DNA from: Lachnoclostridium phytofermentans
Lineage (GTDB): Bacteria; Bacillota; Clostridia; Lachnospirales; Lachnospiraceae
DNA length: 64,000 nt
NCBI RefSeq assembly: GCF_000733755.1
Contig: NZ_JPOF01000003.1
Coordinates: 1,689,001 to 1,753,000 of the forward strand
Direction of reading: 5' to 3'
A program made the position numbers and the translations under genes. The stretch's first letter is position 1; each line of letters starts with the position of its first letter. Shown here in pieces: positions 1 through 6,944 of this stretch. The notes beneath the pieces are model-generated. The model did not search any database. It had not been told where the DNA came from and was given only the letters and a program-made list of their open reading frames with translations.

Positions 1-38
1 AAAGTTACCGAGGTAACTTAAGATTATAGGAGGTAAGT

Positions 39-392
39 ATGGATAACGTAAATATAGATAACTGGATTAAAGAATTATTTGAAAATCTATCTAACGGAGT
101 ATCAAGAACAGATGAAATACAAAGAAAAACAATTAAAGCACAAGACGGCATTACGGCAGTTGGTAGTAAGTATGGACTAGTTGCTAAAGATAATGATCTA
201 AATAATGTAAACATATTCGATGTAGTTGATTCGTTGGGTGAATATGAAGATACTGGAATGACACCTAGTGATATTTTAAAAGCAAAAGAAGCAATAAAAC
301 TATTCTATAAAGATTTTCCCAAAAATATAGGAAAGGCAACTGATATGTTTCCATTATCTTTGTTTACTAAAATAGATATATCTGTAAACTAA
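39..392 (+). CDS. Phage hypothetical protein with YEDTGMTP motif
   Basis: A 117-residue soluble protein with no recognised catalytic domain. Residues about 68-77 read EYEDTGMTPS, a short motif seen in many small Firmicute phage proteins (usually YEDTGLTPEE) whose function is unknown. The start is well supported by an AGGAGG ribosome site eight bases upstream. It opens a run of small co-directional prophage genes. The gene is probably expressed with the late genes, but its role cannot be stated from sequence. Confidence 0.7.
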   Translation: MDNVNIDNWIKELFENLSNGVSRTDEIQRKTIKAQDGITAVGSKYGLVAKDNDLNNVNIFDVVDSLGEYEDTGMTPSDILKAKEAIKLFYKDFPKNIGKATDMFPLSLFTKIDISVN

Positions 393-409
393 ATTCTAGG
401 AGGATAAAA

Positions 410-787
410 ATGAATATTAAAATTATGATATTGTTATCAATGATATTTCTCCATATTGTTGATGATTACTATTTGCAAGGTTGGTTAGCATCCGCAAAAC
501 AAAAATCTTGGTGGGAAAAAAATGCACCAGATAAGTTATATAAGCATGATTATATTATTGCTTTATTTATGCATAGTTTTAGTTGGGCATATATGATTAC
601 ATTAGTTCCTACACTATATATTGTATTATTTGGCGGTAAATGGTATCCAATATTATTTATGGGAAATGTACTTATACATATGGTTGTTGATGATATGAAA
701 GCAAATAAAAAGAAAATCAATCTTATTCAAGACCAATCAATTCATATGTTACAAATACTTTGGACATGGGTTTGTTATTTAAACTAA
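410..787 (+). CDS. Phage membrane protein, DUF3307-like
   Basis: A 125-residue protein with about three hydrophobic segments (residues 4-17, 48-72 and 78-92). It carries paired His/Asp motifs, HIVDDYYLQ near the N-terminus and HMVVDDMKA near residue 85. This pattern resembles the DUF3307 membrane family found in phage and bacterial genomes, function unknown. AGGAGG lies just before the ATG. It follows the previous gene by 17 bases and is probably co-transcribed. The family assignment is by eye and moderately secure. Confidence 0.6.
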   Translation: MNIKIMILLSMIFLHIVDDYYLQGWLASAKQKSWWEKNAPDKLYKHDYIIALFMHSFSWAYMITLVPTLYIVLFGGKWYPILFMGNVLIHMVVDDMKANKKKINLIQDQSIHMLQILWTWVCYLN

Positions 788-805
788 TTTAAGGAGGTGT
801 TCGAA

Positions 806-1006
806 ATTAAGGCAAGATATATCGGGGAAGATTCCGAAGGTTTTATTAATGGTAGAGTATATGACATCGAAACAAGATGTGTGCTGGTGACTGGAAATGG
901 TATGAAAAAACCAACACCTTGTTTATGTGTGTGCGACACAGCAAGTAATACATGGTGTCCGTACAGTAGACTGGAGCCAATGCTAAAAAATTGGGAGCTA
1001 TTATAA
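806..1006 (+). CDS. Small phage protein, probable AUU start
   Basis: A 66-67 residue protein beginning (I/M)KARYIGEDSEGF, the style of small phage proteins that start MKARYIG. The only standard start in this frame is a GTG at 797, but it lies inside the ribosome site AAGGAGGTG (791-799). An ATT codon at 806 is correctly spaced from that site and matches the expected N-terminus, so an AUU start is proposed. Function unknown; it contains four cysteines, two of them in a CLCVC cluster. Confidence 0.5.
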   Translation: MKARYIGEDSEGFINGRVYDIETRCVLVTGNGMKKPTPCLCVCDTASNTWCPYSRLEPMLKNWELL

Positions 1007-1026
1007 AATAGAATAAGAGGGAGATT

Positions 1027-1125
1027 ATGGGGTTAAATGATTAATTACAGGAGTTTTGCACTAAGCATAGTTACACTGGAAAGATAAGTAGAAATGATTC
1101 CGGGGAATACGAAGCAAGGAAATAA
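1027..1125 (+). pseudogene. Disrupted small phage ORF (in-frame TAA at codon 6)
   Basis: An ATG at 1027 with a purine-rich AGGGAG upstream opens a 33-codon frame ending at 1125. Codon 6 (1042-1044) is TAA. The remainder, LQEFCTKHSYTGKISRNDSG and so on, looks protein-like. It may be a nonsense-broken small gene, or the frame may be fortuitous. No other start lies after the stop. Confidence 0.3.
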
Positions 1126-1127
1126 AA

Positions 1128-1162
1128 AAACAGCTACTAATCGATATGGTTAGTAGCTGTTT
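1128..1162 (-). terminator. Intrinsic terminator overlapping a stop codon
   Basis: A perfect 13-bp stem (1128-1140 with 1150-1162) has a 9-base loop. On the minus strand it is followed by T6 (complement of the A-run at 1121-1130). The 1150-1162 arm is also the last codons and stop of the reverse-strand gene 1150-1452, so the gene ends inside its own terminator. Confidence 0.85.
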
Positions 1163-1452
1163 ATTTTGGAAGTAACCCAAAGACCTTGTTCTTTGTAGTA
1201 GATGATATCAATTAGTTGTTTACGGCCGTTAAGAGTAACATAGCAGTTATACAAAGTTCGCCCATGTAGTTCTTTCGTAAGTCGTACACTATCAACTGGT
1301 ACCGTAACACGAGATTCGTCAGGTAAATCAATTTTAATCTTGAGAGGTGTTGAACTTCCTTCCGAATCGGTATAAGTAAACACAGCAATGGTCTGATACT
1401 TTTCATAATCGATTTCTATTTTATGAGTTTTAGGTTGTTCATAGAATGGCAT
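1150..1452 (-). CDS. Reverse-strand prophage protein of unknown function (possible moron)
   Basis: A 100-residue protein starting MPFYEQPKTHKIEIDYEKY. The ATG at 1452 is chosen because GGAGGTG lies six bases upstream; a longer frame back to 1713 has no ribosome site and overlaps another ORF. No family is recognised. Its composition (charged and beta-prone) suggests a small globular protein. It is the only reverse gene in this part of the late region and has its own -10-like TATACT just upstream and its own terminator. This arrangement is typical of lysogeny-expressed single genes (morons). Confidence 0.65.
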   Translation of the reverse strand: MPFYEQPKTHKIEIDYEKYQTIAVFTYTDSEGSSTPLKIKIDLPDESRVTVPVDSVRLTKELHGRTLYNCYVTLNGRKQLIDIIYYKEQGLWVTSKINSY

Positions 1453-1463
1453 AAGATGCACCT

Positions 1464-1510
1464 CCAGTGTTAGTATAACACAAGAAAAATAAAATGTTAC
1501 GTTTGTTACG
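1464..1510 (-). promoter_or_regulatory. Putative promoter with GTTACG direct repeats for the reverse gene
   Basis: On the minus strand a TATACT hexamer lies 10-15 bases before the ribosome site of the reverse gene, with a weak -35. Just upstream, GTTACG occurs twice (1496-1501 and 1505-1510 on the plus strand), a possible repressor-binding direct repeat. No regulator is identified. Confidence 0.35.
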
Positions 1511-1579
1511 AAATTTTGTGATAGACTACAGATAGTGAAGTATAGATACATGGTTGATAAATCTATTCTTAGTCCTCCA

Positions 1580-1606
1580 GAGCCTACGTAGCGCACACGT
1601 AGGCTC
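1580..1606. other. Perfect 10-bp hairpin, no T-tract
   Basis: GAGCCTACGT (1580-1589) pairs perfectly with ACGTAGGCTC (1597-1606) around a 7-base loop. No run of T follows on either strand, so it is not a standard terminator. It lies between the reverse gene and the packaging module. Confidence 0.5.
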
Positions 1607-1627
1607 ATTCCGAAAGATGGTGATAAC

Positions 1628-1750
1628 ATGATAATCCTAAAAATTGAATGTATAGAATGGATTAAAGAAAAGAAAACAAGACCAGCATTTGATTCCGAGG
1701 GTAAAGCCAACAAGGCAGCAGGTCAATGGAATAGAGATGGTCCCAGATAG
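1628..1750 (+). CDS. Small phage ORF upstream of terminase
   Basis: A 40-residue frame from the ATG at 1628 to the TAG at 1748, starting MIILKIECIEWIKEKK and ending in a basic, glycine-containing tail. The ribosome site is weak (AGATGGTGATA). The protein is plausible for a small phage gene but matches no family I recognise. It precedes the structured non-coding region at 1751-1873. Confidence 0.4.
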   Translation: MIILKIECIEWIKEKKTRPAFDSEGKANKAAGQWNRDGPR

Positions 1751-1808
1751 CCAATATTACATAAGCTACCCAAGTAAAACCTCGGAGTAGGTAGCAGAGT
1801 AGTATTGG
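1751..1808 (+). ncRNA. Two-stem structured RNA element of unknown class
   Basis: CCAATATTAC (1751-1760) pairs with GTAGTATTGG (1799-1808) over ten pairs, one of them G-U. Nested inside, GCTACC (1765-1770) pairs with GGTAGC (1790-1795). The internal loop is ATAA on one side and AGA on the other, and the apical loop has 19 bases. It lies between a small ORF and a terminator just before a tRNA. It could be a processing element, a small RNA domain or a regulatory leader. Hammerhead core motifs are absent. Confidence 0.4.
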
Positions 1809-1834
1809 CATAAAGAATTATATAATAGAGCAAC

Positions 1835-1873
1835 AAAGGCAGCAGTGATTAAGATATCACGGTTGCCTTTTTT
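1835..1873 (+). terminator. Intrinsic terminator upstream of tRNA and terminase
   Basis: AAAGGCAGCAGTGAT (1835-1849) pairs with ATCACGGTTGCCTTT (1856-1870), with one wobble and one mismatch, around a 6-base loop, and a T6 run follows. It ends transcription just before the tRNA. Either read-through or a promoter overlapping this region must supply transcripts for the packaging genes. Confidence 0.8.
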
Positions 1874-1875
1874 AT

Positions 1876-1947
1876 AGGGATGTAGCGCAATGGGAGAGCA
1901 CCTGTCTTAAATGCAGTTGGTTGTGAGTTCAAGTCTCATCATCCCGA
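1876..1947 (+). tRNA. Phage tRNA, anticodon UAA, short variable loop
   Basis: A 72-base cloverleaf folds with U8/A9, a D arm with GG in its loop, anticodon loop CTTAAAT (anticodon UAA) and a standard TTCAAGT T-loop. Pair 1-72 (A-G), pair 27-43 (C-T) and pair 12-23 (G-A) are mismatched, and no CCA is encoded. UAA would read the Leu codon UUA, but bacterial Leu tRNAs have a long variable arm and this one has only five bases. The host tRNA-Leu(UAA) at 46569 has the long arm. Charging and function are therefore doubtful. Confidence 0.6.
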
Positions 1948-1977
1948 TTAAGCATAATTTTGATAAGAGGTGGTGAT

Positions 1978-2832
1978 ATGGCAAGGCCAAGAAGCCCTAA
2001 TAGAGAAAAAGCTTTTAAAATATATAAAAGGCATCAAGGAAAAATATCAAATAAAGAAATTGCTGATATTCTAAGCGAAGATCCTAAGACTATTTCAAAG
2101 TGGAAAAAGTTAGATGAATGGGAATCTAAAGTTGAAAAGGAGAATAAAAAGGATAAGAATTCGAAAAATGATTCGAGTAAGGCTTCTTATGATTATATCT
2201 CTTGGGATGAAATAAAGAATGACACTACTTTTGAAAAAGAGATAAATGATATAAGAGAATCTGACGAACTGAATGAAAAGCAAATGCTATTCTGTATTTA
2301 TTTCATACAATTTTTTAATGCTACAAAGGCATACAAAAAGGCGTATAATTGTAGTTCTAATACAGCAAGGGTAAATGGAAGCAAATTACTAGCACAAACT
2401 AACATTCAAGTCACTATTTCTAAACTTAAGCAAAATCGCATTAATCGTGCTATGTTATCACCTGATGATATATTCCAAAAATATATGGATATAGCGTTTT
2501 CAGATATCACAGAATTCATTAGCTTTGGAAAACGTGATGTACCAATTGGAAAGGATGAACAAGGCAGGATTGTTTATCAGAATGTTAATTATTTAGATTT
2601 TAATAATAGTGAAGAAATAGACGGTAGTATAATTCGTGAGTTTAAAGAAGGAAAGAATGGATTTAGCATAAAGCTTGAGGATAGAATGAAAGCACTGCAG
2701 TGGCTTACAGATCATTTGAATATGGCAACAGAGGAACAGAAAGCGAAAATTGACTCGCTTAGAAGCAAGGTAAAAGTAGAAGAAGAAAAACTTGAGTTAC
2801 GTAAAAAAGAATTTGAAAGGAATGATTTTTAA
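1978..2832 (+). CDS. Terminase small subunit (Terminase_2/XtmA-like)
   Basis: A 284-residue protein that would recognise phage DNA for packaging. It has an N-terminal DNA-binding helix-turn-helix region (residues 1-50, MARPRSPNREKAFKIYKRH), a lysine-rich linker, then the Terminase_2 core near residues 97-155 (LNEKQMLFCIYFIQFFNATK, SKLLAQTNIQ). The ATG at 1978 is chosen because AGAGGTGGTG precedes it; a TTG at 1960 is in frame but unsupported. The charged C-terminus is probably a coiled coil. Its stop overlaps the next start (TAATG). Confidence 0.85.
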   Translation: MARPRSPNREKAFKIYKRHQGKISNKEIADILSEDPKTISKWKKLDEWESKVEKENKKDKNSKNDSSKASYDYISWDEIKNDTTFEKEINDIRESDELNEKQMLFCIYFIQFFNATKAYKKAYNCSSNTARVNGSKLLAQTNIQVTISKLKQNRINRAMLSPDDIFQKYMDIAFSDITEFISFGKRDVPIGKDEQGRIVYQNVNYLDFNNSEEIDGSIIREFKEGKNGFSIKLEDRMKALQWLTDHLNMATEEQKAKIDSLRSKVKVEEEKLELRKKEFERNDF

Positions 2833-3533
2833 TGAGTTCAGGGGTGCTGCATAATTTCTATTGCTCGAAAGAATGGATTCGGTTTAGGGAAATGATAATT
2901 CAGGATAGAAGCAAGGAAGGGTTTGTATGTGAAGAGTGCAAGGGGTTAATCTTTAGTGTTAGTGATATTCATATCCATCACATTACCGAATTGACTGAGC
3001 AGAACTATCAAAATAAGTTGATATCGCTAAATCCTGATAATGTTATGATGGTACATAAGGTGTGTCATGATAAAATACATGGTCGCTTTTGCAGTGGTGC
3101 CAGGAAGAAAGAGAGAGGGATTTACATTGTATGTGGACCACCATTGGCAGGAAAGCATACATATGTGGAACAAAACATATCAACGGGTGATATGGTAATA
3201 GATATGGATCGACTCTTCGAGGCTATAAGTTTTAAAGAAAAATATAACAAGCCGGACAATCTAAAGTACAATGTCTTTGGTATTAAGAATCTATTAATTG
3301 ATAATGTGAAGACAAGATACGGAGATTTTAAGAGTGCCTGGATTATAGGAGGTTATCCGAACAAGGTGGAAAGGGAGCAGCTCGCTAATAAGTTAGGTGC
3401 AGAGATTGTTTTACTAGAGGTACCGAAAGAAGAGTGTCTTAAAAGATTAGAGAATACTTTCGATTATAGGCATGGTCACTTCAAGGAATGGAGCCAGTAT
3501 ATCGAAGAATGGTTTTTTCATTTTTCGAAATGA
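2832..3533 (+). CDS. HNH endonuclease fused to P-loop kinase-like domain
   Basis: A 233-residue two-domain protein. Residues 1-95 form an HNH nuclease: CEEC zinc ligands near residue 37, the IHIHH catalytic region near 52, and VCHDKIHGR near 80. Residues about 97-233 begin with the Walker A motif GPPLAGKH and resemble small P-loop nucleotide or polynucleotide kinases. HNH proteins beside terminase are known to help packaging cleavage in HK97-type phages. The kinase-like part is an extra whose substrate is unknown. The start overlaps the terminase small subunit stop by one base. Confidence 0.75.
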   Translation: MSSGVLHNFYCSKEWIRFREMIIQDRSKEGFVCEECKGLIFSVSDIHIHHITELTEQNYQNKLISLNPDNVMMVHKVCHDKIHGRFCSGARKKERGIYIVCGPPLAGKHTYVEQNISTGDMVIDMDRLFEAISFKEKYNKPDNLKYNVFGIKNLLIDNVKTRYGDFKSAWIIGGYPNKVEREQLANKLGAEIVLLEVPKEECLKRLENTFDYRHGHFKEWSQYIEEWFFHFSK

Positions 3534-3541
3534 CCCCCCCA
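3534..3541. other. C7 tract, candidate cos region
   Basis: Seven C residues follow directly after the HNH gene stop, in a gap of about 115 bases between HNH and the next packaging gene. HK97-type cos phages commonly carry their cohesive-end site in this position, often GC-rich. This is an inference from position and base composition only. Confidence 0.25.
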
Positions 3542-3648
3542 GTATCAAAATGATACGGAACGTAACAAGACCGATATAGCCAAGGCAGTTTCTATTGAGA
3601 CTAGAATTTTGACTTTTTTGAAGAAAGATCTGGAAAGTTGGTGAGAAC

Positions 3649-3963
3649 TTGGAAGTTGAAAAAGAATACCAAAGAATTAAAGCACTTTTCGAAGGGTGTG
3701 ACGAATTACAAATCAAATTGTTGGAGGGTGCATTTTGGGAGTGCGCTAGACTAAGGACAGAACTTGATACCTTACACCAGATAGTTAGGAAAACAGGACT
3801 GGTCAAGGTCAATCCGTCTAACCCGTCAATGCAAAAGGAACTTCCTGTTTCAAAACTTATTGTAAGAACAAGGGCCAACTATCTGAATTATGTTGCTAAG
3901 TTATCCAATATACTTGGCAAGAACATAGGAGATGAGGAAGACGACCTTGAAGAGTTTGAGTAG
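3649..3963 (+). CDS. Packaging protein, P27-like terminase small subunit candidate
   Basis: A 104-residue helical protein starting at TTG with GGTGAG just upstream. The C-terminal half (residues 66-92, LPVSKLIVRTRANYLNYVAK) resembles the end of P27-type small terminase subunits, which precede the large subunit in many phages. Since a Terminase_2-type protein lies at 1978, the phage may carry two packaging adaptors, or this may be an accessory. Its 3' end overlaps the large subunit by 32 bases. Confidence 0.6.
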   Translation: MEVEKEYQRIKALFEGCDELQIKLLEGAFWECARLRTELDTLHQIVRKTGLVKVNPSNPSMQKELPVSKLIVRTRANYLNYVAKLSNILGKNIGDEEDDLEEFE

Positions 3964-5689
3964 TCCGTGTAGGAGTAACATCTTACAGTATTATCATGAT
4001 ATTGAGCGCGGCAATATAATTGTTGGCCATGAACTTATGCTGCAGCTCGAAATGCTTGTCAAGGAGATAACGGATCCTTTTTATCAGGAAATTAATCGTA
4101 TAAAGATTGAGTATGAGGATTCAGAGAAGCGTATCCAATTTATAGAAACAAAGTGCAAGCATTCAGAGGCACCCTATGCTGGAAAGCCGTTCTTACTGGA
4201 ACTATTTCAAAAGGCTTTAATCGAAGCTATATTTGCTATAAAAATATATGATGATGAACTTGGAAGGTACGTTAGAAAATATCAGGACGTACTTTTTTTA
4301 GTGGGAAGAAAGAACGGTAAGACTCCTCTGATCGGTGCCATTTGTCTATCTGAATGGTTCTGTGGTGAGATGGGAAAGAAAATTCTGTGTGCATCAAATG
4401 ATTATGACCAGGCAGATCTTATGTATCAGGCAATCGATGCAATGAGAGAGGAGAGTCCTTCGCTTGAAAAGGTAACTAGAAGAAATCAAAAGGGAATGTT
4501 CTTTGGTAATCCGAAGAAAAAGAAAAAGACCGGAAAGTTTTCTTACCAGAATAAAGGAAGTATTCGAAAGCTATCTGCAAAGGCTGGAGCAAAAGAAGGA
4601 AGAAACATTGCAGTAGGAGCAGTAGATGAAGTATTCGAAATGGAAGACAATAGTCTAGTAATGCCAATCAGACAAGCACTATCGACACAGGATGAACCGC
4701 TATACTTCGAGTTAACGACAGAAGGTTTTACAAACAACGGGTACCTGGATACTCGCTTAATTGATGCAAGGCAGGTTCTTCATGGAGAATTGCAACGTCC
4801 TAGATGGCTAATTTGGTTATATACACAGGATAGCGAAGAGGAAGTATGGCAGGATGAGCAGAGCTGGTACAAATCCAATCCGGGTTTAGGAAAGATAAAA
4901 AAATGGTCTTTTTTACGTGGAATGATATCAGAAGCACAAACATCAAGCAGCACTAAGGCTTTTGTTCTTGCTAAGGATTATAATATTAAGCAGAATAACG
5001 CACAAGCCTGGCTGAGTGAAAATGATATAGCAAATGATCTGAGATATGACATGGAGGAAATGAGAAATTGTATTGGAATTGGTGGCGCAGACTTATCTGA
5101 AACAGGTGATTTGACTAACGCGAAAGTATTAATATATCATCCGATAACACGTCACAAATATTTTATCAGTAAATACTTCCTTCCGGCCTGCAAAGTCCAT
5201 GAGAATGAACAATATGAAGAATGGGCGAAATCAGGCTACCTGTACATCTGTGAAGGTAATGAAGTGGATCAGTCCGATATTGTAACCTGGTTCGTGTCAT
5301 TGTATAAAAAATATGGAATAAAGCTTTATATGACTGGGTATGACAAGTGGCAGGCTAAGGCATTCAAGAATGAAATGGAGAGCTACGGGTTTGAATTGGA
5401 AAAAATAACACAAGGTTTTGATTTATCAAATGCCATGACCGTATTAGAAGCAGATTTAAAAGCAGATATGGTCAATATGAATCAAAATCCAATGGATATA
5501 GAATGTTTGAAGAATACTTCTGTCAAATGGAATTCTGCCGGCACCCTAAGAATGCCAGTAAAAGTCCAGGGCGATAATGAAAAGAAGATTGACGGAGCTG
5601 TTACGATGTTGATATGCTATGAAACTTTAGATAGGTACCGGAAAGAGTATATGGAGATGGCTTATAGAAATTTTGCAGGACAGAGGTGA
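3932..5689 (+). CDS. Terminase large subunit
   Basis: A 585-residue (from the ATG) DNA-packaging motor. The ATPase domain has Walker A GRKNGKT (residues 125-131) and Walker B ending VDEV (231-234). The C-terminal nuclease domain includes Asp387 in GGADLSETGD. It docks on the portal and drives DNA into the prohead, then cuts it. The start is uncertain: the ATG at 3932 has AGGAG almost touching it, while a TTG at 3947 has GAGGAAG six bases upstream. The end overlaps the portal frame's ribosome site. Confidence 0.93.
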   Translation: MRKTTLKSLSSPCRSNILQYYHDIERGNIIVGHELMLQLEMLVKEITDPFYQEINRIKIEYEDSEKRIQFIETKCKHSEAPYAGKPFLLELFQKALIEAIFAIKIYDDELGRYVRKYQDVLFLVGRKNGKTPLIGAICLSEWFCGEMGKKILCASNDYDQADLMYQAIDAMREESPSLEKVTRRNQKGMFFGNPKKKKKTGKFSYQNKGSIRKLSAKAGAKEGRNIAVGAVDEVFEMEDNSLVMPIRQALSTQDEPLYFELTTEGFTNNGYLDTRLIDARQVLHGELQRPRWLIWLYTQDSEEEVWQDEQSWYKSNPGLGKIKKWSFLRGMISEAQTSSSTKAFVLAKDYNIKQNNAQAWLSENDIANDLRYDMEEMRNCIGIGGADLSETGDLTNAKVLIYHPITRHKYFISKYFLPACKVHENEQYEEWAKSGYLYICEGNEVDQSDIVTWFVSLYKKYGIKLYMTGYDKWQAKAFKNEMESYGFELEKITQGFDLSNAMTVLEADLKADMVNMNQNPMDIECLKNTSVKWNSAGTLRMPVKVQGDNEKKIDGAVTMLICYETLDRYRKEYMEMAYRNFAGQR

Positions 5690-5693
5690 AAAA

Positions 5694-6944
5694 GTGGGAC
5701 TATTTGACTTAATAAAGGCATTTCAGATGAATAAAAAAGAATTACATTATGCCAAGGTTATGAATGGGTTAACACCCGTATTCAGCAATTTTGGAAACGA
5801 TGTATATGTCAGTGATATCGTTAGCGGAGCGATACGATGTATAGCAACTGAAATGAGTAAATTGAATCCAAGGCATATAAGAATTGATCCAAGGACTGGT
5901 ATTCAGGAAGAAGTAAATGACGAGATTAATCGATTGCTAAAGTATGGACCCAATCCGTATATGACAACATCCGATTTTCTGCACAAGGTTGTTTATTTAA
6001 GAGAAAAATACAAAAATGCTTATATCTATCCGGCTTTTACTAAAAAAGACTTAGGAAATGGAAAATATAAGCGGATTTATACAGGTTTATATCCGTTGAA
6101 CCCTGTGGGGGAAGAGTATCTGGAAGATGAGCATGGAAATCTGTGGATAAAACTAAAGTTTGGCAGTGGTTATGAATTTACGATGCCTTATTCAGATATC
6201 ATTCATTGGAGGAAAGACTATACCGAGAATGATTTTAAAGGTGGTGATATGAATGGGCAGCCGGATAACAGAGCAGAATTAAAGCTTTTACAGGCAGATG
6301 ATACAATAACACAGGGAATCGATAAAGGTGTCAAGGCTAGTCTTGGGATTAGAGGAATTCAGAAATATAATACAATGCTGGATGATGGGACTCAGGAAAA
6401 AGAGAGGGAAAAGTTTGAAGCAAAACTAAATAGTGCCCAAAGTGGCATATTGTTAGCAGATTTAAAAACAGAATTTATTCCAATCACAATTGATCCGAAA
6501 GTAATTGATAAAGATACAGTAGAATTCATCATAACGAGAGTGCTAGCAAATCGTGGAGTTTCATTACCGATATACAATGGTACATTTACGGAAGAAGAAT
6601 ATCAGGCCTTTTATGAAAAAACTCTTGAGCATATGATTATTAGCCTGGGCAGGGTAATTAGCAAAGTGCTGTTCACGAATCGGGAACTGGAGTTAGGGAA
6701 CGAGATTATTTGTTACAATCAGGGACTTATGTTTACAAATACGGCAAACAAAATAAAAGCGGTTGATATATTGTCAAGAGTCGGTGTACTAACGGATAAT
6801 CAAATTCTCGGTATATTTGGATATCCTCCTTTTGAAGGTGGGGATGTCAGGAATAAGTCACTTAATTATATTAATCGTGAGATTGCAGACGAATATCAGC
6901 TTTTAAAAACAAAAGGAAAGGGGGAAACAAACGGTGGAAAATAA
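5694..6944 (+). CDS. Phage portal protein, HK97 family
   Basis: A 416-residue portal subunit forming the dodecameric DNA entry channel at one capsid vertex. The HK97 portal pattern is visible throughout (SGAIRCIATEMSKLNPRHI, the basic loop after residue 75, and NRGVSLPIY near residue 290). The GTG at 5694 is chosen since AGAGGTGA precedes it by four bases; an upstream in-frame TTG at 5673 lacks a site. It overlaps the protease gene by 11 bases, the usual portal-protease-capsid order. Confidence 0.92.
   Translation: MGLFDLIKAFQMNKKELHYAKVMNGLTPVFSNFGNDVYVSDIVSGAIRCIATEMSKLNPRHIRIDPRTGIQEEVNDEINRLLKYGPNPYMTTSDFLHKVVYLREKYKNAYIYPAFTKKDLGNGKYKRIYTGLYPLNPVGEEYLEDEHGNLWIKLKFGSGYEFTMPYSDIIHWRKDYTENDFKGGDMNGQPDNRAELKLLQADDTITQGIDKGVKASLGIRGIQKYNTMLDDGTQEKEREKFEAKLNSAQSGILLADLKTEFIPITIDPKVIDKDTVEFIITRVLANRGVSLPIYNGTFTEEEYQAFYEKTLEHMIISLGRVISKVLFTNRELELGNEIICYNQGLMFTNTANKIKAVDILSRVGVLTDNQILGIFGYPPFEGGDVRNKSLNYINREIADEYQLLKTKGKGETNGGK

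Noticed and set aside
1453-1713. Longer reverse ORF extending the gene at 1150-1452 to 1713
   Set aside because: There is no ribosome site at the upstream ATG, the extension covers the promoter-like region and overlaps a better-looking plus-strand ORF, while GGAGGTG clearly marks 1452.
1751-1808. Hammerhead or twister ribozyme
   Set aside because: No CTGATGA/GAAA core and no twister-type conserved loops as I know them. Kept only as an unclassified structured element.
1876-1947. Phage suppressor tRNA reading the UAA stop codon
   Set aside because: The loop CTTAAAT puts UAA, not UUA, at positions 34-36. It would read UUA codons. Shifting the loop to give UUA breaks the conserved U33 and the stem.
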